Shown here piece after piece: positions 8,770 to 18,015 of a DNA stretch of 64,000 nucleotides (within the stretch, counting starts at the first letter, position 1; each line of letters starts with the position of its first letter). The stretch is from Vibrio sp. 10N.286.49.B1 (lineage in GTDB: Bacteria > Pseudomonadota > Gammaproteobacteria > Enterobacterales > Vibrionaceae). The stretch spans positions 62,001 to 126,000 of the forward strand of contig NZ_MCUW01000003.1 in the NCBI RefSeq assembly GCF_002873335.1, in the 5' to 3' direction. Made by a program: the position numbers and the translations under genes. The notes under the pieces were generated by a model. It searched no databases. It saw nothing but the letters and a program-made list of their open reading frames with translations, and was not told the DNA's origin.

Positions 8770-10684
8770 CCCCTATCACGCCGCCATCATTACGTGTAAT
8801 GACCATAACAGAAGAGCGAGGAATCGATTTTCCACCATCAGGAAAATGTGACGGCGCCAATTCTTCGCCTGGATGTTGAACCCCAACGAACATGGTTTTA
8901 TTATCCGGTGACAACGTTAAACCGGTAATCTCACAGGCTATTGGCCCGGTTAGGAATCGGCGAATTTCTCCCGTTTTAGGATCACCACACAACATCTGAT
9001 TGTTGCCCATTCCAGCGAAATCCCCCTTGTTTGAGTATTTACCGTCAGTTTGAATCCATAATCGTCCTGCACGGTCAAATCCGATACCATCGGGGCTATT
9101 AAACATGTTGTCTTGGTTGATGTTATCAGAACCAGCCATCAATCCAGACTCATGTACATCGGGGTTACCGGCTAACACATAGATATCCCACTCGAAAGAT
9201 TCAGCGGTGTGATTTCCTTCCGTTGGTCGCCAACGAACTATATGTCCGTAAGGATTTTTTTCTCGTGGGCTAACCGCATTTAACGGTTGATTCTCTTTTA
9301 CACCACGATATTTGTTATTCGTGAGCGTACAAAATACCGATTGCTTATCTGGGTGTACGGCTACCCATTCAGGACGATCCATGGTGGTTGCACCGACTTG
9401 CGTTGCGGCCATTCGAGCAAAAATCATGACCGAGGCAGGGTCTGCGAAACCATTCTCAGGCGTTAAACCATTTTTGCCCCAGGTCAATTCAATCCATTGA
9501 CCTTGTCCCGCCAACTCACCTTCTTCGCCAACAAATTTAGCGACATACAAGGTACCTTCCTCTAACAAATCTCGGTTACTGTCCGCGCCTTTGACAAATT
9601 TATTTTTGGACACAAATTTGTAAAGGTGCTCGCCGCGTTCGTCATCCCCTAAGTAAACAACAACATGACCATCGTCATTCACCATTAGTGCGGCATTCTC
9701 GTGCTTAAATCGACCGAGAGCACTGCGTTTCTTTGGTGTCGAATTTGGGTTCATCGGATCAATCTCAACAACCCACCCATGGCGATGGGGTTCGTTAGGC
9801 TCCTTGGCCATATCGAAACGCGAGTCATGCTTATACCACTCATAACCCCTATCTCGGTCTGCCAATCCATAACGGTCATACGATTCCGAAAGAGCTGCCC
9901 CTGAGGTGTTGGCAAAATAGCCGTTAAAGTTTTCTTCACATGTTAAATAGGTGCCCCATGGCGTCTCACCATTTGCACAATTATTAAATGTGCCCATGAT
10001 GGTTTTACCCGATTTGTCATCCGATGTTTTTAACAATGTGTGACCCGCAGCGACGCCCGTCATTTCCATCTCGGAAAATGCGGTTATTCGACGGTTTAGG
10101 CGACCTTCAATATTTACTTGCCATTGTCCATTTATTTTTAACAGTTCAACGACTGAAACACCATGCGCCGCTTGTGCTTTACGCACATCATCTGCAGAAA
10201 TATTTTTACCTTGATGCTCATACAAATATTCATTATTGGTGTATTCATTATTAACGACTAACACCGCTCTTTCATCTGAAAGTAGGAAAAAGGTCATGCC
10301 GTCATTGTTATCACCAAATTGCCTTTCTTGCGCTTTTGAGTCATTGGATTGCTTAAAGCCCGGCGCATTGCTGAAAAGAGGATCGCCCCATGATATCAAC
10401 ACATCGGCTTGGTAGCCCTCTGCAACCTTAACCGAATCAGAAGTAGAAATAGGAATAGCGTCAAAACCCAGCAAGGGTGAGTCTTTCGCCATGGTATTGG
10501 CGATAGCGCTGTTGACAGGACTCGCAGCAAAGAAACCAACCGTGCCGGCCGCACCCGTTGCTTTGAGGAAAGAGCGACGTGATTGGAGCAATGCTTCATT
10601 TGCTGCAGCAGCGTCAACAAACTTGTTAAATTCAGGCTCGTGCTTAAGAGGGCGTTGATCATGGTCATGATTAAATAGCTTCAC
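8765..10684 (-). CDS. PhoX-family (DUF839) alkaline phosphatase, Tat-exported
   Basis: Predicted periplasmic or extracellular phosphatase of the PhoX type (COG3211), 639 aa. A twin-arginine signal is clear at residues 36-41 (RRSFLK) followed by a short hydrophobic stretch and an Ala-rich end; the long N-region before RR is typical of the family. Blocks such as WGTYLTCEENFNGYF, HGWVVEIDP, GRFKHENA and NSPDGIGFD match PhoX-like proteins. The start is GTG at 10682-10684, with GGAAG upstream. A Pho-box-like site lies at 10764-10781. Gene symbol withheld because the DUF839 family includes members not shown to be phosphatases. Confidence 0.85.
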   Translation of the reverse strand: MKLFNHDHDQRPLKHEPEFNKFVDAAAANEALLQSRRSFLKATGAAGTVGFFAASPVNSAIANTMAKDSPLLGFDAIPISTSDSVKVAEGYQADVLISWGDPLFSNAPGFKQSNDSKAQERQFGDNNDGMTFFLLSDERAVLVVNNEYTNNEYLYEHQGKNISADDVRKAQAAHGVSVVELLKINGQWQVNIEGRLNRRITAFSEMEMTGVAAGHTLLKTSDDKSGKTIMGTFNNCANGETPWGTYLTCEENFNGYFANTSGAALSESYDRYGLADRDRGYEWYKHDSRFDMAKEPNEPHRHGWVVEIDPMNPNSTPKKRSALGRFKHENAALMVNDDGHVVVYLGDDERGEHLYKFVSKNKFVKGADSNRDLLEEGTLYVAKFVGEEGELAGQGQWIELTWGKNGLTPENGFADPASVMIFARMAATQVGATTMDRPEWVAVHPDKQSVFCTLTNNKYRGVKENQPLNAVSPREKNPYGHIVRWRPTEGNHTAESFEWDIYVLAGNPDVHESGLMAGSDNINQDNMFNSPDGIGFDRAGRLWIQTDGKYSNKGDFAGMGNNQMLCGDPKTGEIRRFLTGPIACEITGLTLSPDNKTMFVGVQHPGEELAPSHFPDGGKSIPRSSVMVITRNDGGVIGA

Positions 10685-10763
10685 AGAACTTCCTTTCTTC
10701 TACCGGTTAAGCCTTTTGGGTAAGGCTACTAATAATATATGAAAGTGATAATGCGCTGACTAT

Positions 10764-10781
10764 ATGACATATGAGTTACAT
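10764..10781 (-). promoter_or_regulatory. Candidate Pho box upstream of the PhoX-like gene
   Basis: On the minus strand the site reads ATGTAAC-TCAT-ATGTCAT: two 7-mers separated by 4 bp, as in the PhoB half-site arrangement CTGTCAT-N4-CTGTCAT. The second 7-mer matches at 6 of 7 positions, the first at 4 of 7. It lies about 80 nt upstream of the GTG start. Phosphate control of PhoX genes is expected. Confidence 0.45.
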
Positions 10782-10966
10782 ATAATTAACATTTGTGTGT
10801 CGCAATTAAATTTTAAGCGCTGAGCCGAATCATTACTCATCCGTTTTGCGATAGCGCAACGCTTGCAAAGTCTATTCTCAGTTAAATCAGAAGACGAATC
10901 GCTCGTACATAAACAGATTATTCACATGTAAATAAAAACCATTCGCATGTAAATAAATAGTGGCCA

Positions 10967-11614
10967 TCACTCAGACAACCGAAACGGTATAAGGCTAATC
11001 CCTTCAATTCCACAAACAGCCGCGATAGTTGGGTGCCAAGATAATCTTTCTAGGTATTGCCCTAGATAGCGATACTGCATTGGAGACGGAGAAATCGTTA
11101 AGGCCCACTCGGAAAGCATAAACAAGAAAAAGTCACAAGCTGAAAGCTGATCACCAAGTAAATACTGACCTTTACTGAGTTGCTCATCGATGATGGTTAA
11201 GGCTTCTCCAATCCTCATATCTTGTGCAGCAATAATGCTGGCGATCGCGCTAGAATCCACGGTGTGTCTATGAGGGTAATACCGCACCATCAATTCAGCT
11301 TGTAAGGTGTTCGTTAAAAACATCATCCATTGAAAAAACAATGGTCGCTCAGTATCCCCAACTTTAGGTAGTAAGGTTTTTGATGGATATTTTTCGGCTA
11401 AATGTACACAAATTGCTGGGCTCTCGAAAATCGGTTGCCCATCATCGACAAGGGTGGGAATACGGCCTGCGGGGTTTAATTTCAGGTAATCTGCCGATTT
11501 ATGATGCTGGTTATCTCTATCGACGAGAACTAATTCATACGGCACGTCCAAGTGATGCAAAATAAAATGAGGCGCTAGAGACGCGTTATTAGGATAGTAA
11601 TAAAGTTGATACAC
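10967..11614 (-). CDS. Glutathione S-transferase family protein
   Basis: Cytosolic GST-fold protein of 215 aa. It has an N-terminal thioredoxin-like domain (MYQLYYYPNNASLAPHFIL, then the conserved cis-Pro and ES motif in GRIPTLVDDGQPIFESPAI) and an all-helical C-terminal domain (YLLGDQLSACDFFLFML). The substrate is unknown. The start is GTG at 11612-11614 with AAGGAA six bases upstream. It is transcribed toward the phosphatase gene, but a gap of about 280 nt and the Pho-box-like site suggest separate promoters. Confidence 0.88.
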   Translation of the reverse strand: MYQLYYYPNNASLAPHFILHHLDVPYELVLVDRDNQHHKSADYLKLNPAGRIPTLVDDGQPIFESPAICVHLAEKYPSKTLLPKVGDTERPLFFQWMMFLTNTLQAELMVRYYPHRHTVDSSAIASIIAAQDMRIGEALTIIDEQLSKGQYLLGDQLSACDFFLFMLSEWALTISPSPMQYRYLGQYLERLSWHPTIAAVCGIEGISLIPFRLSE

Positions 11615-11886
11615 GTTAGTTCCTTAACTGAGGTTCATGATGGGAGGATGCCTCAAATCCACTTAACCATAACGCATCGCATTTAACGTGTGAAGCGGCG
11701 AAGAGTGAGAATCTGATGATTATTCACACAACTACTCACCCATTTATTCACGCATTCAGTAATCACCTTAGAATAGGACTTTTGGCGTTTGCCTTAAACC
11801 CAACGCAGTGGTCTAATAGTTAAATCAGTCGTATCCCTATATCTGTGCTCTAACGCGCATCCTGATAGGAACAAAGGAAAGACCCC

Positions 11887-13308
11887 ATGTCTCAACACGA
11901 ACCCTCTTATTTCTTTTTTGATTATGAAACATGGGGTATCAGCCCTGCTAAAGACCGTCCATGTCAATTCGCTGGTGTTAGAACCGATATGGATTTCAAC
12001 ATCATCGGCGAACCCTTAGTCATTTACTGTCAACCCCCTTCTGATTATCTCCCCTCTCCAGAAGCAGCGTTGATCACCGGTATAACACCGCAAATCTGCA
12101 TTGAAAAGGGATTACCTGAACCTGAGTTCATCAAAAAGATCCATCACGAGTTGGCGACACCAAATACGACGAACCTGGGCTACAACAGCATTCGCTTCGA
12201 TGATGAAGTCACACGTTATACCTGCTATCGCAACTTTATCGATCCTTACGCGTGGAGCTGGAAGAACGGCAATTCGCGTTGGGACTTATTAGATTTGATG
12301 CGAACGTGTCATGCATTGCGACCTCAAGGTATTGAGTGGCCTGAGAATGCTGACGGATTTACCAGTTTTAAACTAGAGCACCTTTCCATCGCTAACGGCA
12401 TTGAACATGCGAATGCTCATGACGCAATGGCTGACGTCATCGCAACCATTGAACTCGCCAAAAAAGTGAAAGCGGCGCAGCCAAAACTGTTTGATTATTT
12501 TTACTCGATGCGCCAGAAACGGAAACTAAATGAACTGGTTGATATTGTTAACATGACTCCGCTTATGCATGTCTCAGGAATGCTTGGACGCGAGTGTCAA
12601 TACACCAGTTGGGTTGTGCCTATTGCTTGGCACCCAACTAATCAAAACGCTGTTATTGTGGCTGATTTAGCAAAAGATCCACAACCTATCTTAGATTTAA
12701 CAATAGAAGAGTTACATACTCGCCTCTACACGAAACGGGACGACCTTGCCCCAGGTGAACTTCCAGTACCACTGAAATTAATCCATTTAAATAAATGTCC
12801 AATCTTAGCCCCAGCTAAAACACTGACCGCAGAAAACGCAGAAGCAATCGGCATCGACCGCCAACAATGCTTAGCAAACTTGGCTCTGCTCAAAAAGAAC
12901 CCTGAGATTCGAGAAAAATTGATTGGCTTGTACAATATCGAACGCGAATTTGATAATGATAACGACGTTGATACTCAACTTTATAGCCAGTTTTTCTCGC
13001 CGTCCGATCGCGCAGCGATGGATATCATTCTAGAGACCGACCCTAACAACCTGTCAGCGCTGGACATCAGCTTTAGTGATACAAGAATTGAACCTTTACT
13101 GTTTAGGTATCGAGCTCGACATTATCCTTGGACGCTTGATGAAACCGAGCAACAAAAGTGGGCCGGCCACTGTCGAGAATTTTTCGAGAGCCGGATTGAA
13201 AAATATATGTTCAACCTAGAAAATCTGGTGATGGAAAACGAATCTGATGAGAAGAAACTCACCGTATTGAAATCGGTGTACCGCTACGTTGAAAAATTAA
13301 CGTCTTGA
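11887..13308 (+). CDS. sbcB: Exodeoxyribonuclease I
   Basis: 3'-to-5' single-strand DNA exonuclease in recombination and mismatch repair. The 473-aa length equals that of the family. Exo motif I is FFDYETWG (Asp12, Glu14); the motif NLGYNSIRFDDE and the HDAMADVIAT motif supply the other DEDDh acidic residues and the His. The C-terminal half is the SH3-like and helical extension of ExoI (DRAAMDIILE, RARHYPWTLDE). The start at 11887 has GGAAAG upstream. In Vibrio cholerae sbcB lies near the yohJK-cdd group, as here. Confidence 0.96.
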   Translation: MSQHEPSYFFFDYETWGISPAKDRPCQFAGVRTDMDFNIIGEPLVIYCQPPSDYLPSPEAALITGITPQICIEKGLPEPEFIKKIHHELATPNTTNLGYNSIRFDDEVTRYTCYRNFIDPYAWSWKNGNSRWDLLDLMRTCHALRPQGIEWPENADGFTSFKLEHLSIANGIEHANAHDAMADVIATIELAKKVKAAQPKLFDYFYSMRQKRKLNELVDIVNMTPLMHVSGMLGRECQYTSWVVPIAWHPTNQNAVIVADLAKDPQPILDLTIEELHTRLYTKRDDLAPGELPVPLKLIHLNKCPILAPAKTLTAENAEAIGIDRQQCLANLALLKKNPEIREKLIGLYNIEREFDNDNDVDTQLYSQFFSPSDRAAMDIILETDPNNLSALDISFSDTRIEPLLFRYRARHYPWTLDETEQQKWAGHCREFFESRIEKYMFNLENLVMENESDEKKLTVLKSVYRYVEKLTS

Positions 13309-13314
13309 GCGTCC

Positions 13315-13347
13315 TTCCCTTCTTGCTAAACATGAGTCAGAAGGGAA
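13315..13347 (+). terminator. Hairpin downstream of sbcB
   Basis: 9-bp stem TTCCCTTCT / AGAAGGGAA (13315-13323 with 13339-13347) with a 15-nt loop, starting 7 nt after the sbcB stop. The stem is followed by AA rather than T-rich sequence, so termination is uncertain. Confidence 0.4.
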
Positions 13348-13457
13348 AACAATTGCTACCAGAGCGTTTACGTTAGCCTTTACAACTCATTCATTTCCAC
13401 TTTCAAATTGGGCATAACGTGATTTGTTGTTTGCCCAGCGCCGTCGAAGAGAATGTC

Positions 13458-13823
13458 ATGATAAAAACTGTGCTTCACTACATCTTATCTTTTGCCTTAA
13501 TTTTTGCCGCTTTGTTTGCCGGTAATACGATCCAAAGCCTGCTCGATGTCTCTATCCCGGGCAGTGTTTTCGGCATGCTGTTACTCTTTACATTAATGGC
13601 GACGGGGATTATTCCCGTCAAAGCCGTTCAACCGGGTGCGCACGCTTTTATACGCTATATGATCCTTTTGTTTGTTCCCGTTAGCGTGGGGTTAATGAAC
13701 CATTTCGATACGCTTATCGATAATGCACTTCCAATCCTTGCAAGTGCAGTCGGCGGCACCATGATCGTCCTCGTTTGTCTATCTGTATTTTTAGACAGAT
13801 TTCTTAAAAAGGGGAATAAATAA
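13458..13823 (+). CDS. yohJ: CidA/LrgA (YohJ) family small membrane protein
   Basis: Holin-like integral membrane protein, 121 aa, with four predicted helices ([59 protein letters not shown]). LrgA/CidA proteins work with LrgB/CidB partners; in Gram-negatives the pair is linked to export of small metabolites and envelope homeostasis, but the exact role is not settled. The ATG at 13458 is preferred to an upstream in-frame GTG at 13419 because GAAGAG precedes it and the protein then has the family length. It overlaps the next gene by one base (TAATG). Confidence 0.9.
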   Translation: MIKTVLHYILSFALIFAALFAGNTIQSLLDVSIPGSVFGMLLLFTLMATGIIPVKAVQPGAHAFIRYMILLFVPVSVGLMNHFDTLIDNALPILASAVGGTMIVLVCLSVFLDRFLKKGNK

Positions 13824-14509
13824 TGTGGATATTCGCGACAATTATCGTGTTCTTTATCGCTCGATTTATTGGACAAAAAGTCAAAAACCCGCTGTTCAAC
13901 CCATTATTGATAAGTATCGCCATCCTTATTCCAACATTGCTAATTTTTAATGTGCCCTTCGACACTTACTATCAAGACAACGAATGGATAAGTTATCTAT
14001 TGCAACCAGCCGTGGTTGCCCTAGCCTACCCTTTGTATGAACAACTGCCACAAATTCGCGCAAACTGGCGCATCATTATCTTAGCTTGTGGGGTAGGCAG
14101 TGTAGGCTCTATGTTTACCGCGTCCGTTATTGCGGTTTGGCTAGGTGCTGACATGCAATTAGTCGCGAGCTTATTAGGTAAATCCGTTACTACACCAATC
14201 GCAATGGAAGTCTCAAGTCATTTAGGTGGTGAGCCTGCGATCGCCGCTATACTTGTTTTATTGGTCGGCCTATTTGGTGCGATCTTGGCTTACCCTTTAT
14301 ATCAATTGCTCGGCGTCACACACCCGATTGCAAAAGGACTGACTATGGGCACCGTTTCCCACGCACTTGGAACCGCAACATGCGCCGAAAAAGATCCAAG
14401 AGATGCCGCTTTTAGTTCATTGGCCTTGGTTATTTGCGGGATAATAACCTCAGTGTTAGCACCTTCGTTTTTTGCCTTCGCTCTCTGGTTAAATCACGTT
14501 TTGGGCTAA
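13823..14509 (+). CDS. yohK: CidB/LrgB (YohK) family membrane protein
   Basis: Polytopic inner-membrane protein of 228 aa, partner of the preceding YohJ-like protein. The family signature LLGKSVTTPIAMEVSSHLGGEPA and the C-terminal GTVSHALGTATCAEKDP are intact. Start and stop overlap as TAATG, indicating translational coupling. The order yohJ-yohK-cdd is the same as in E. coli, which supports the names. Confidence 0.92.
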   Translation: MWIFATIIVFFIARFIGQKVKNPLFNPLLISIAILIPTLLIFNVPFDTYYQDNEWISYLLQPAVVALAYPLYEQLPQIRANWRIIILACGVGSVGSMFTASVIAVWLGADMQLVASLLGKSVTTPIAMEVSSHLGGEPAIAAILVLLVGLFGAILAYPLYQLLGVTHPIAKGLTMGTVSHALGTATCAEKDPRDAAFSSLALVICGIITSVLAPSFFAFALWLNHVLG

Positions 14510-14681
14510 GCGAGTATGGTGATTACGTCACTATCTGAGCGCAGTTACGATTTTGGCTCAGTTACTGTTCTGGTTGAACTAGGTATCTTGCTAGAACGTT
14601 GCTGCGCATCTTGATGCACCAACAAACGAGCGTTGCGTGATATCACTCTAATTATGCAAAATGAATCATTGTTGCACCATT

Positions 14682-14703
14682 AATTGTGACACAGATCGAT
14701 ATA
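14682..14703 (+). promoter_or_regulatory. Possible CRP (and CytR) control region of cdd
   Basis: A perfect left CRP half-site TGTGA (14685-14689) is followed at the right spacing by a poor right half (TCGAT instead of TCACA). Just upstream lie GTTGCG (near 14630) and GTTGCAC (near 14671), resembling the GTTGCATT octamer recognised by CytR. CRP/CytR control of cdd is established in E. coli; here it is inferred from weak motifs. Confidence 0.35.
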
Positions 14704-14763
14704 AGTGATAATAAAGTTACATAGAATAAATAAAAACACTTATAGAAAATAAAGGGAACACGA

Positions 14764-15651
14764 ATGACAGATCGTTTTGACTCTGTACTCAATGAAGCGC
14801 CAGCAATCATTAAGCAGTACTTAGAACCTATTGTCACCCATGAACAATTCGATGCGACGCTTAGCCCTAGCCAATTTGAAACGCTGCTTTCTCTTTCAGG
14901 GCTTGCCGATAATGAGCTGCGCCTGGCGTTGCTCCCTTTTGCAGCGGCATATTCCTATGCCCCTATTTCTGAGTTCTTTGTTGGTGCAATTGTTCGAGGT
15001 ACGTCTGGTAAGCTCTATTTTGGTGCCAATATGGAGTTCCTTGGTGCTCAGCTCGGTCAAACGGTTCACGCAGAGCAATCGGCGATAAGTCACGCTTGGA
15101 TGAAAGGTGAGCAAGGCGTCAAAGACATCACCATTAACTTCAGTCCTTGTGGGCACTGCCGCCAATTTATGAATGAATTGACCACCGCCCAACAGCTCGT
15201 CGTTCAGTTGCCTGAACGCGACGAAATGACATTACAGCAATACTTACCAGAAGCATTTGGTCCTGGGGACTTAGGGATCACTGATGGTTTAATGACGCCT
15301 CTTTCTCACGGTAAAGATATTAGCAATGTCAGTCTGTTAATGAAGCAAGCCGTTGACGCATTGAACCGTAGCCATGCACCTTATACTAATAATCTTAGCG
15401 GCGTTGCTATCAAGATGAACGATGGTCGTTTATTTCAAGGTGCTTATGCCGAAAATGCGGCGTTTAACCCTAGTTTACCGCCGCTACAGGTTGCACTTGC
15501 TCAGCTATTATTGGCGAAACAATCGTTGAATGATATTAGTCTCGTTGCTTTGGTTGAGATGGCTGACGGCAAAATTAGCCACCTAGCAGACACTCAAGCT
15601 ACGCTAGAAGCCATTAATCCAGACATTCAGGTCGAATACGCTACTATTTAA
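14764..15651 (+). CDS. cdd: Cytidine deaminase
   Basis: Zn-dependent deamination of cytidine and deoxycytidine to uridine and deoxyuridine in pyrimidine salvage. The 295-aa length matches the two-domain enterobacterial enzyme (294 aa). The zinc and catalytic residues fall at identical numbers: His102 and Glu104 in VHAEQSA, Cys129 and Cys132 in SPCGHC. The C-terminal half is the catalytically dead repeat ([17 protein letters not shown]). The ATG at 14764 has AAGGGAAC upstream. Confidence 0.97.
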   Translation: MTDRFDSVLNEAPAIIKQYLEPIVTHEQFDATLSPSQFETLLSLSGLADNELRLALLPFAAAYSYAPISEFFVGAIVRGTSGKLYFGANMEFLGAQLGQTVHAEQSAISHAWMKGEQGVKDITINFSPCGHCRQFMNELTTAQQLVVQLPERDEMTLQQYLPEAFGPGDLGITDGLMTPLSHGKDISNVSLLMKQAVDALNRSHAPYTNNLSGVAIKMNDGRLFQGAYAENAAFNPSLPPLQVALAQLLLAKQSLNDISLVALVEMADGKISHLADTQATLEAINPDIQVEYATI

Positions 15652-15661
15652 GCAATAAATA

Positions 15662-15685
15662 ACGTGCTTCCAAGCTGAAGCACGT
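15662..15685 (+). terminator. Hairpin downstream of cdd
   Basis: 9-bp perfect stem ACGTGCTTC / GAAGCACGT around a 6-nt loop, 10 nt after the cdd stop. The following sequence has only scattered T residues. Confidence 0.5.
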
Positions 15686-15734
15686 CTACCTTCCCAACTC
15701 AAAGTGATTCTCTTAATTACGGCATAAAACACGC

Positions 15735-15750
15735 GCGCAAACGATTGCTT
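15735..15750 (+). promoter_or_regulatory. PurR operator upstream of purT
   Basis: GCGCAAACGATTGCTT matches the 16-bp PurR palindrome (ACGCAAACGTTTGCGT type) with the central CAAACGNTTGC intact. It lies about 60 nt upstream of the purT start. purT is a known PurR target in E. coli. Confidence 0.8.
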
Positions 15751-15754
15751 TTTC

Positions 15755-15798
15755 TGTATAAATCAGTATTATTCACCGGAATTTTCCTGATTTATACA
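15755..15798 (+). repeat. Perfect 12-bp inverted repeat in the purT leader
   Basis: TGTATAAATCAG (15755-15766) and CTGATTTATACA (15787-15798) are exact inverses separated by 20 nt. The right arm ends directly before the AGGA ribosome binding site of purT (15801-15804). It could form an mRNA hairpin near the translation start or be a dyad operator. Confidence 0.7.
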
Positions 15799-15810
15799 CA
15801 AGGATCTAAT

Positions 15811-16986
15811 ATGTTTGGTACTGCAACGAGTGAAAATGCTACCCGAGTGTTATTACTGGGCTCAGGCGAGCTTGGTAAAGAAGTCGCTATTGAATGTCAG
15901 CGTCTCGGATTAGAGGTCATTGCGTGCGATCGATATCCTAACGCACCAGCTATGCAAGTTGCTCATCGCAGCTATGTACTCGACATGCTAGACGGTGATG
16001 CACTTGAAGCGATCATCACAAAAGAAAAACCTGATTTTGTCGTCCCAGAAATTGAAGCTATCGCCACAGAAAAACTGGTGGAACTTGAAGCTCAAGGGCT
16101 AAATGTTGTGCCAACGGCAAACGCCACCAAGTTGACGATGAACCGCGAAGGTATTCGTCGACTTGCCGCAGAAGAGCTTGGCCTTAATACCTCTCCTTAT
16201 CGCTTTGCGGACAGCTACGAAGACTTCGTAAGCGCCGTAGAATACGTCGGTATCCCTTGCGTCGTAAAACCCGTAATGAGTTCTTCAGGCAAAGGCCAGA
16301 GTATCATTAAAAATCAAGACGATATCGATAACGCCTGGACGTATGCCCAAGAAGGTGGACGCACTGGTGCAGGACGTGTCATCGTAGAAGGTTTCATCGA
16401 TTTTGATTATGAGATCACTCTACTCACTGTCCGTGCCGTGGACGGTGTGTCTTTTTGTGCGCCTATTGGGCACCGTCAAGAAGATGGTGATTATCGTGAA
16501 TCGTGGCAACCACAAGTGATGTCTGAAAACGCGACTAAAGCCGCTGAATATACCGCTGAACAAGTGGTTAATGCGCTTGGTGGTTATGGTTTGTTTGGTG
16601 TTGAATTATTTGTAAAGGGAGATAAAGTCATTTTTAACGAAGTCTCTCCTCGCCCTCATGACACTGGCTTCGTGACGCTCATTTCACAAGAAATGTCAGA
16701 GTTTGCACTTCATGTTCGCGCATTCACAGGCATGCCTATCAATCACATCGCACAGTATGGCCCATCGGCTTCTGCAGTAATTCTTGGGCAAGGCACATCA
16801 GATAACATTCGTTTTACCGGTGTATCTGAGGCGGTTTCAATGCCTCAAACACAAGTTCGTTTATTTGGTAAGCCTGATATTGATGGTCGACGCCGACTGG
16901 GCGTTTCTCTGACTCGCCGCAAGTCGATTGAAAGCGCTATCGATGATGCGATTGACAGTGCGAAGCACGTGAAAGTGGTTTACTAA
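15811..16986 (+). CDS. purT: Formate-dependent phosphoribosylglycinamide formyltransferase (GAR transformylase 2)
   Basis: ATP-grasp enzyme that adds formate to GAR in purine synthesis, a folate-independent alternative to PurN. 391 aa. Visible are the N-terminal Rossmann-like [15 protein letters not shown], the ATP-grasp loop [14 protein letters not shown], and the metal-binding region [17 protein letters not shown]. The frame continues upstream to 15745, but ATG 15811 gives the family N-terminus and has AAGGAT before it. A PurR box and an inverted repeat precede it. Confidence 0.97.
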   Translation: MFGTATSENATRVLLLGSGELGKEVAIECQRLGLEVIACDRYPNAPAMQVAHRSYVLDMLDGDALEAIITKEKPDFVVPEIEAIATEKLVELEAQGLNVVPTANATKLTMNREGIRRLAAEELGLNTSPYRFADSYEDFVSAVEYVGIPCVVKPVMSSSGKGQSIIKNQDDIDNAWTYAQEGGRTGAGRVIVEGFIDFDYEITLLTVRAVDGVSFCAPIGHRQEDGDYRESWQPQVMSENATKAAEYTAEQVVNALGGYGLFGVELFVKGDKVIFNEVSPRPHDTGFVTLISQEMSEFALHVRAFTGMPINHIAQYGPSASAVILGQGTSDNIRFTGVSEAVSMPQTQVRLFGKPDIDGRRRLGVSLTRRKSIESAIDDAIDSAKHVKVVY

Positions 16987-17067
16987 CCTAATTAGCGGTA
17001 TGCACGGTTGTTACATACTGTACGATTGTCGCCCCGCTGCTTTCCGCCAACCTGAAACATGAATGCA

Positions 17068-17100
17068 GAGAGGTAGTAGCCCAAATAGCCGCTATCTCTC
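17068..17100. repeat. Imperfect hairpin between convergent purT and tpm
   Basis: GAGAGGTAG (17068-17076) and CTATCTCTC (17092-17100) pair over 9 bp with one G-T type mismatch. It lies between convergent genes and may contribute to termination; no T-run is seen. Confidence 0.3.
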
Positions 17101-17131
17101 ATTATCATATCCAAACTAACCACTGATCAGA

Positions 17132-17785
17132 CTATTTTAACGACTCAATTAGCCACACATCCTCACAGAAATGACTCAGCCCTTGCTTAATCCTTCGGTG
17201 TTCACTATCCGCTTCGTCTCTTGCTAAACGCGTCACACGAAAACCGTTATCGAAATAGTTTTCGACTTCTAGTTGCGGCACGCTATATGGCGGTCCAGCC
17301 ATTTCGTCTTGAATATAATCCAAAGTCACCAGCAAAATCCGACCGCCCGGTTTAAGCACCTGCTTGAGTTTATCGATGTAAAGCAAGCGCATATCCGCAG
17401 GCATGGCAATTAACGCCGCCCGATCGTAAATCAAATCAACACTTTCTATTGGCGCTGTAAAAAAATCCCCGACATAAATATTAAGCTCATCAAACTGATA
17501 CAGCTCAAATTGATGGTTAAGTGTTGTGACGAGTGGCGTATAAAAGTGTTCCGCAAAAAAAGAGCGGACCGCTATTTGGCTTAACTCAACACCTTGTACG
17601 TTATCGTGACGTTGCGCCAACCAAACCAAATCTTCTGACTTACCGCACAATGGGACAAATACAGATTGCTCACGGGTCGGTTCTAATACTGGCCAATGTT
17701 CTATCAAAAGTGGGTTCACATCCTCAAGATGAAAACCAATTTTGTTTGCTGCCCATTTATTGTGCCAAAGCTCAAAGTCGTTCAT
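17132..17785 (-). CDS. tpm: Thiopurine S-methyltransferase
   Basis: SAM-dependent methyltransferase of the TPMT family, 217 aa; bacterial members methylate thiopurines and also act on selenium and tellurium oxyanions. The opening [36 protein letters not shown] (SAM loop), [23 protein letters not shown] and [11 protein letters not shown] are the family blocks. Start ATG at 17783-17785; the ribosome binding site is weak. The gene lies between purT and relV, as I recall for Vibrio cholerae. Confidence 0.92.
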   Translation of the reverse strand: MNDFELWHNKWAANKIGFHLEDVNPLLIEHWPVLEPTREQSVFVPLCGKSEDLVWLAQRHDNVQGVELSQIAVRSFFAEHFYTPLVTTLNHQFELYQFDELNIYVGDFFTAPIESVDLIYDRAALIAMPADMRLLYIDKLKQVLKPGGRILLVTLDYIQDEMAGPPYSVPQLEVENYFDNGFRVTRLARDEADSEHRRIKQGLSHFCEDVWLIESLK

Positions 17786-18015
17786 TTTAGATTCATTTTA
17801 GGTGTGGATAATGGTTAACGTAGAGTTTACAGATTGAGGACAAAAAGTCATGTCTAGCTGGGGTATTATTTCTATGAGACAGGCATCACAATTTGCTTAA
17901 AGACCTTAACAACTGACTTGGTAACCAAATAACTGTCCCCATATCATAGTTAGCACTACTCCAAACGTTATAGCACTTTTTTTACACCGTTTTTGTAACG
18001 TAACCAGGAGAGAGC

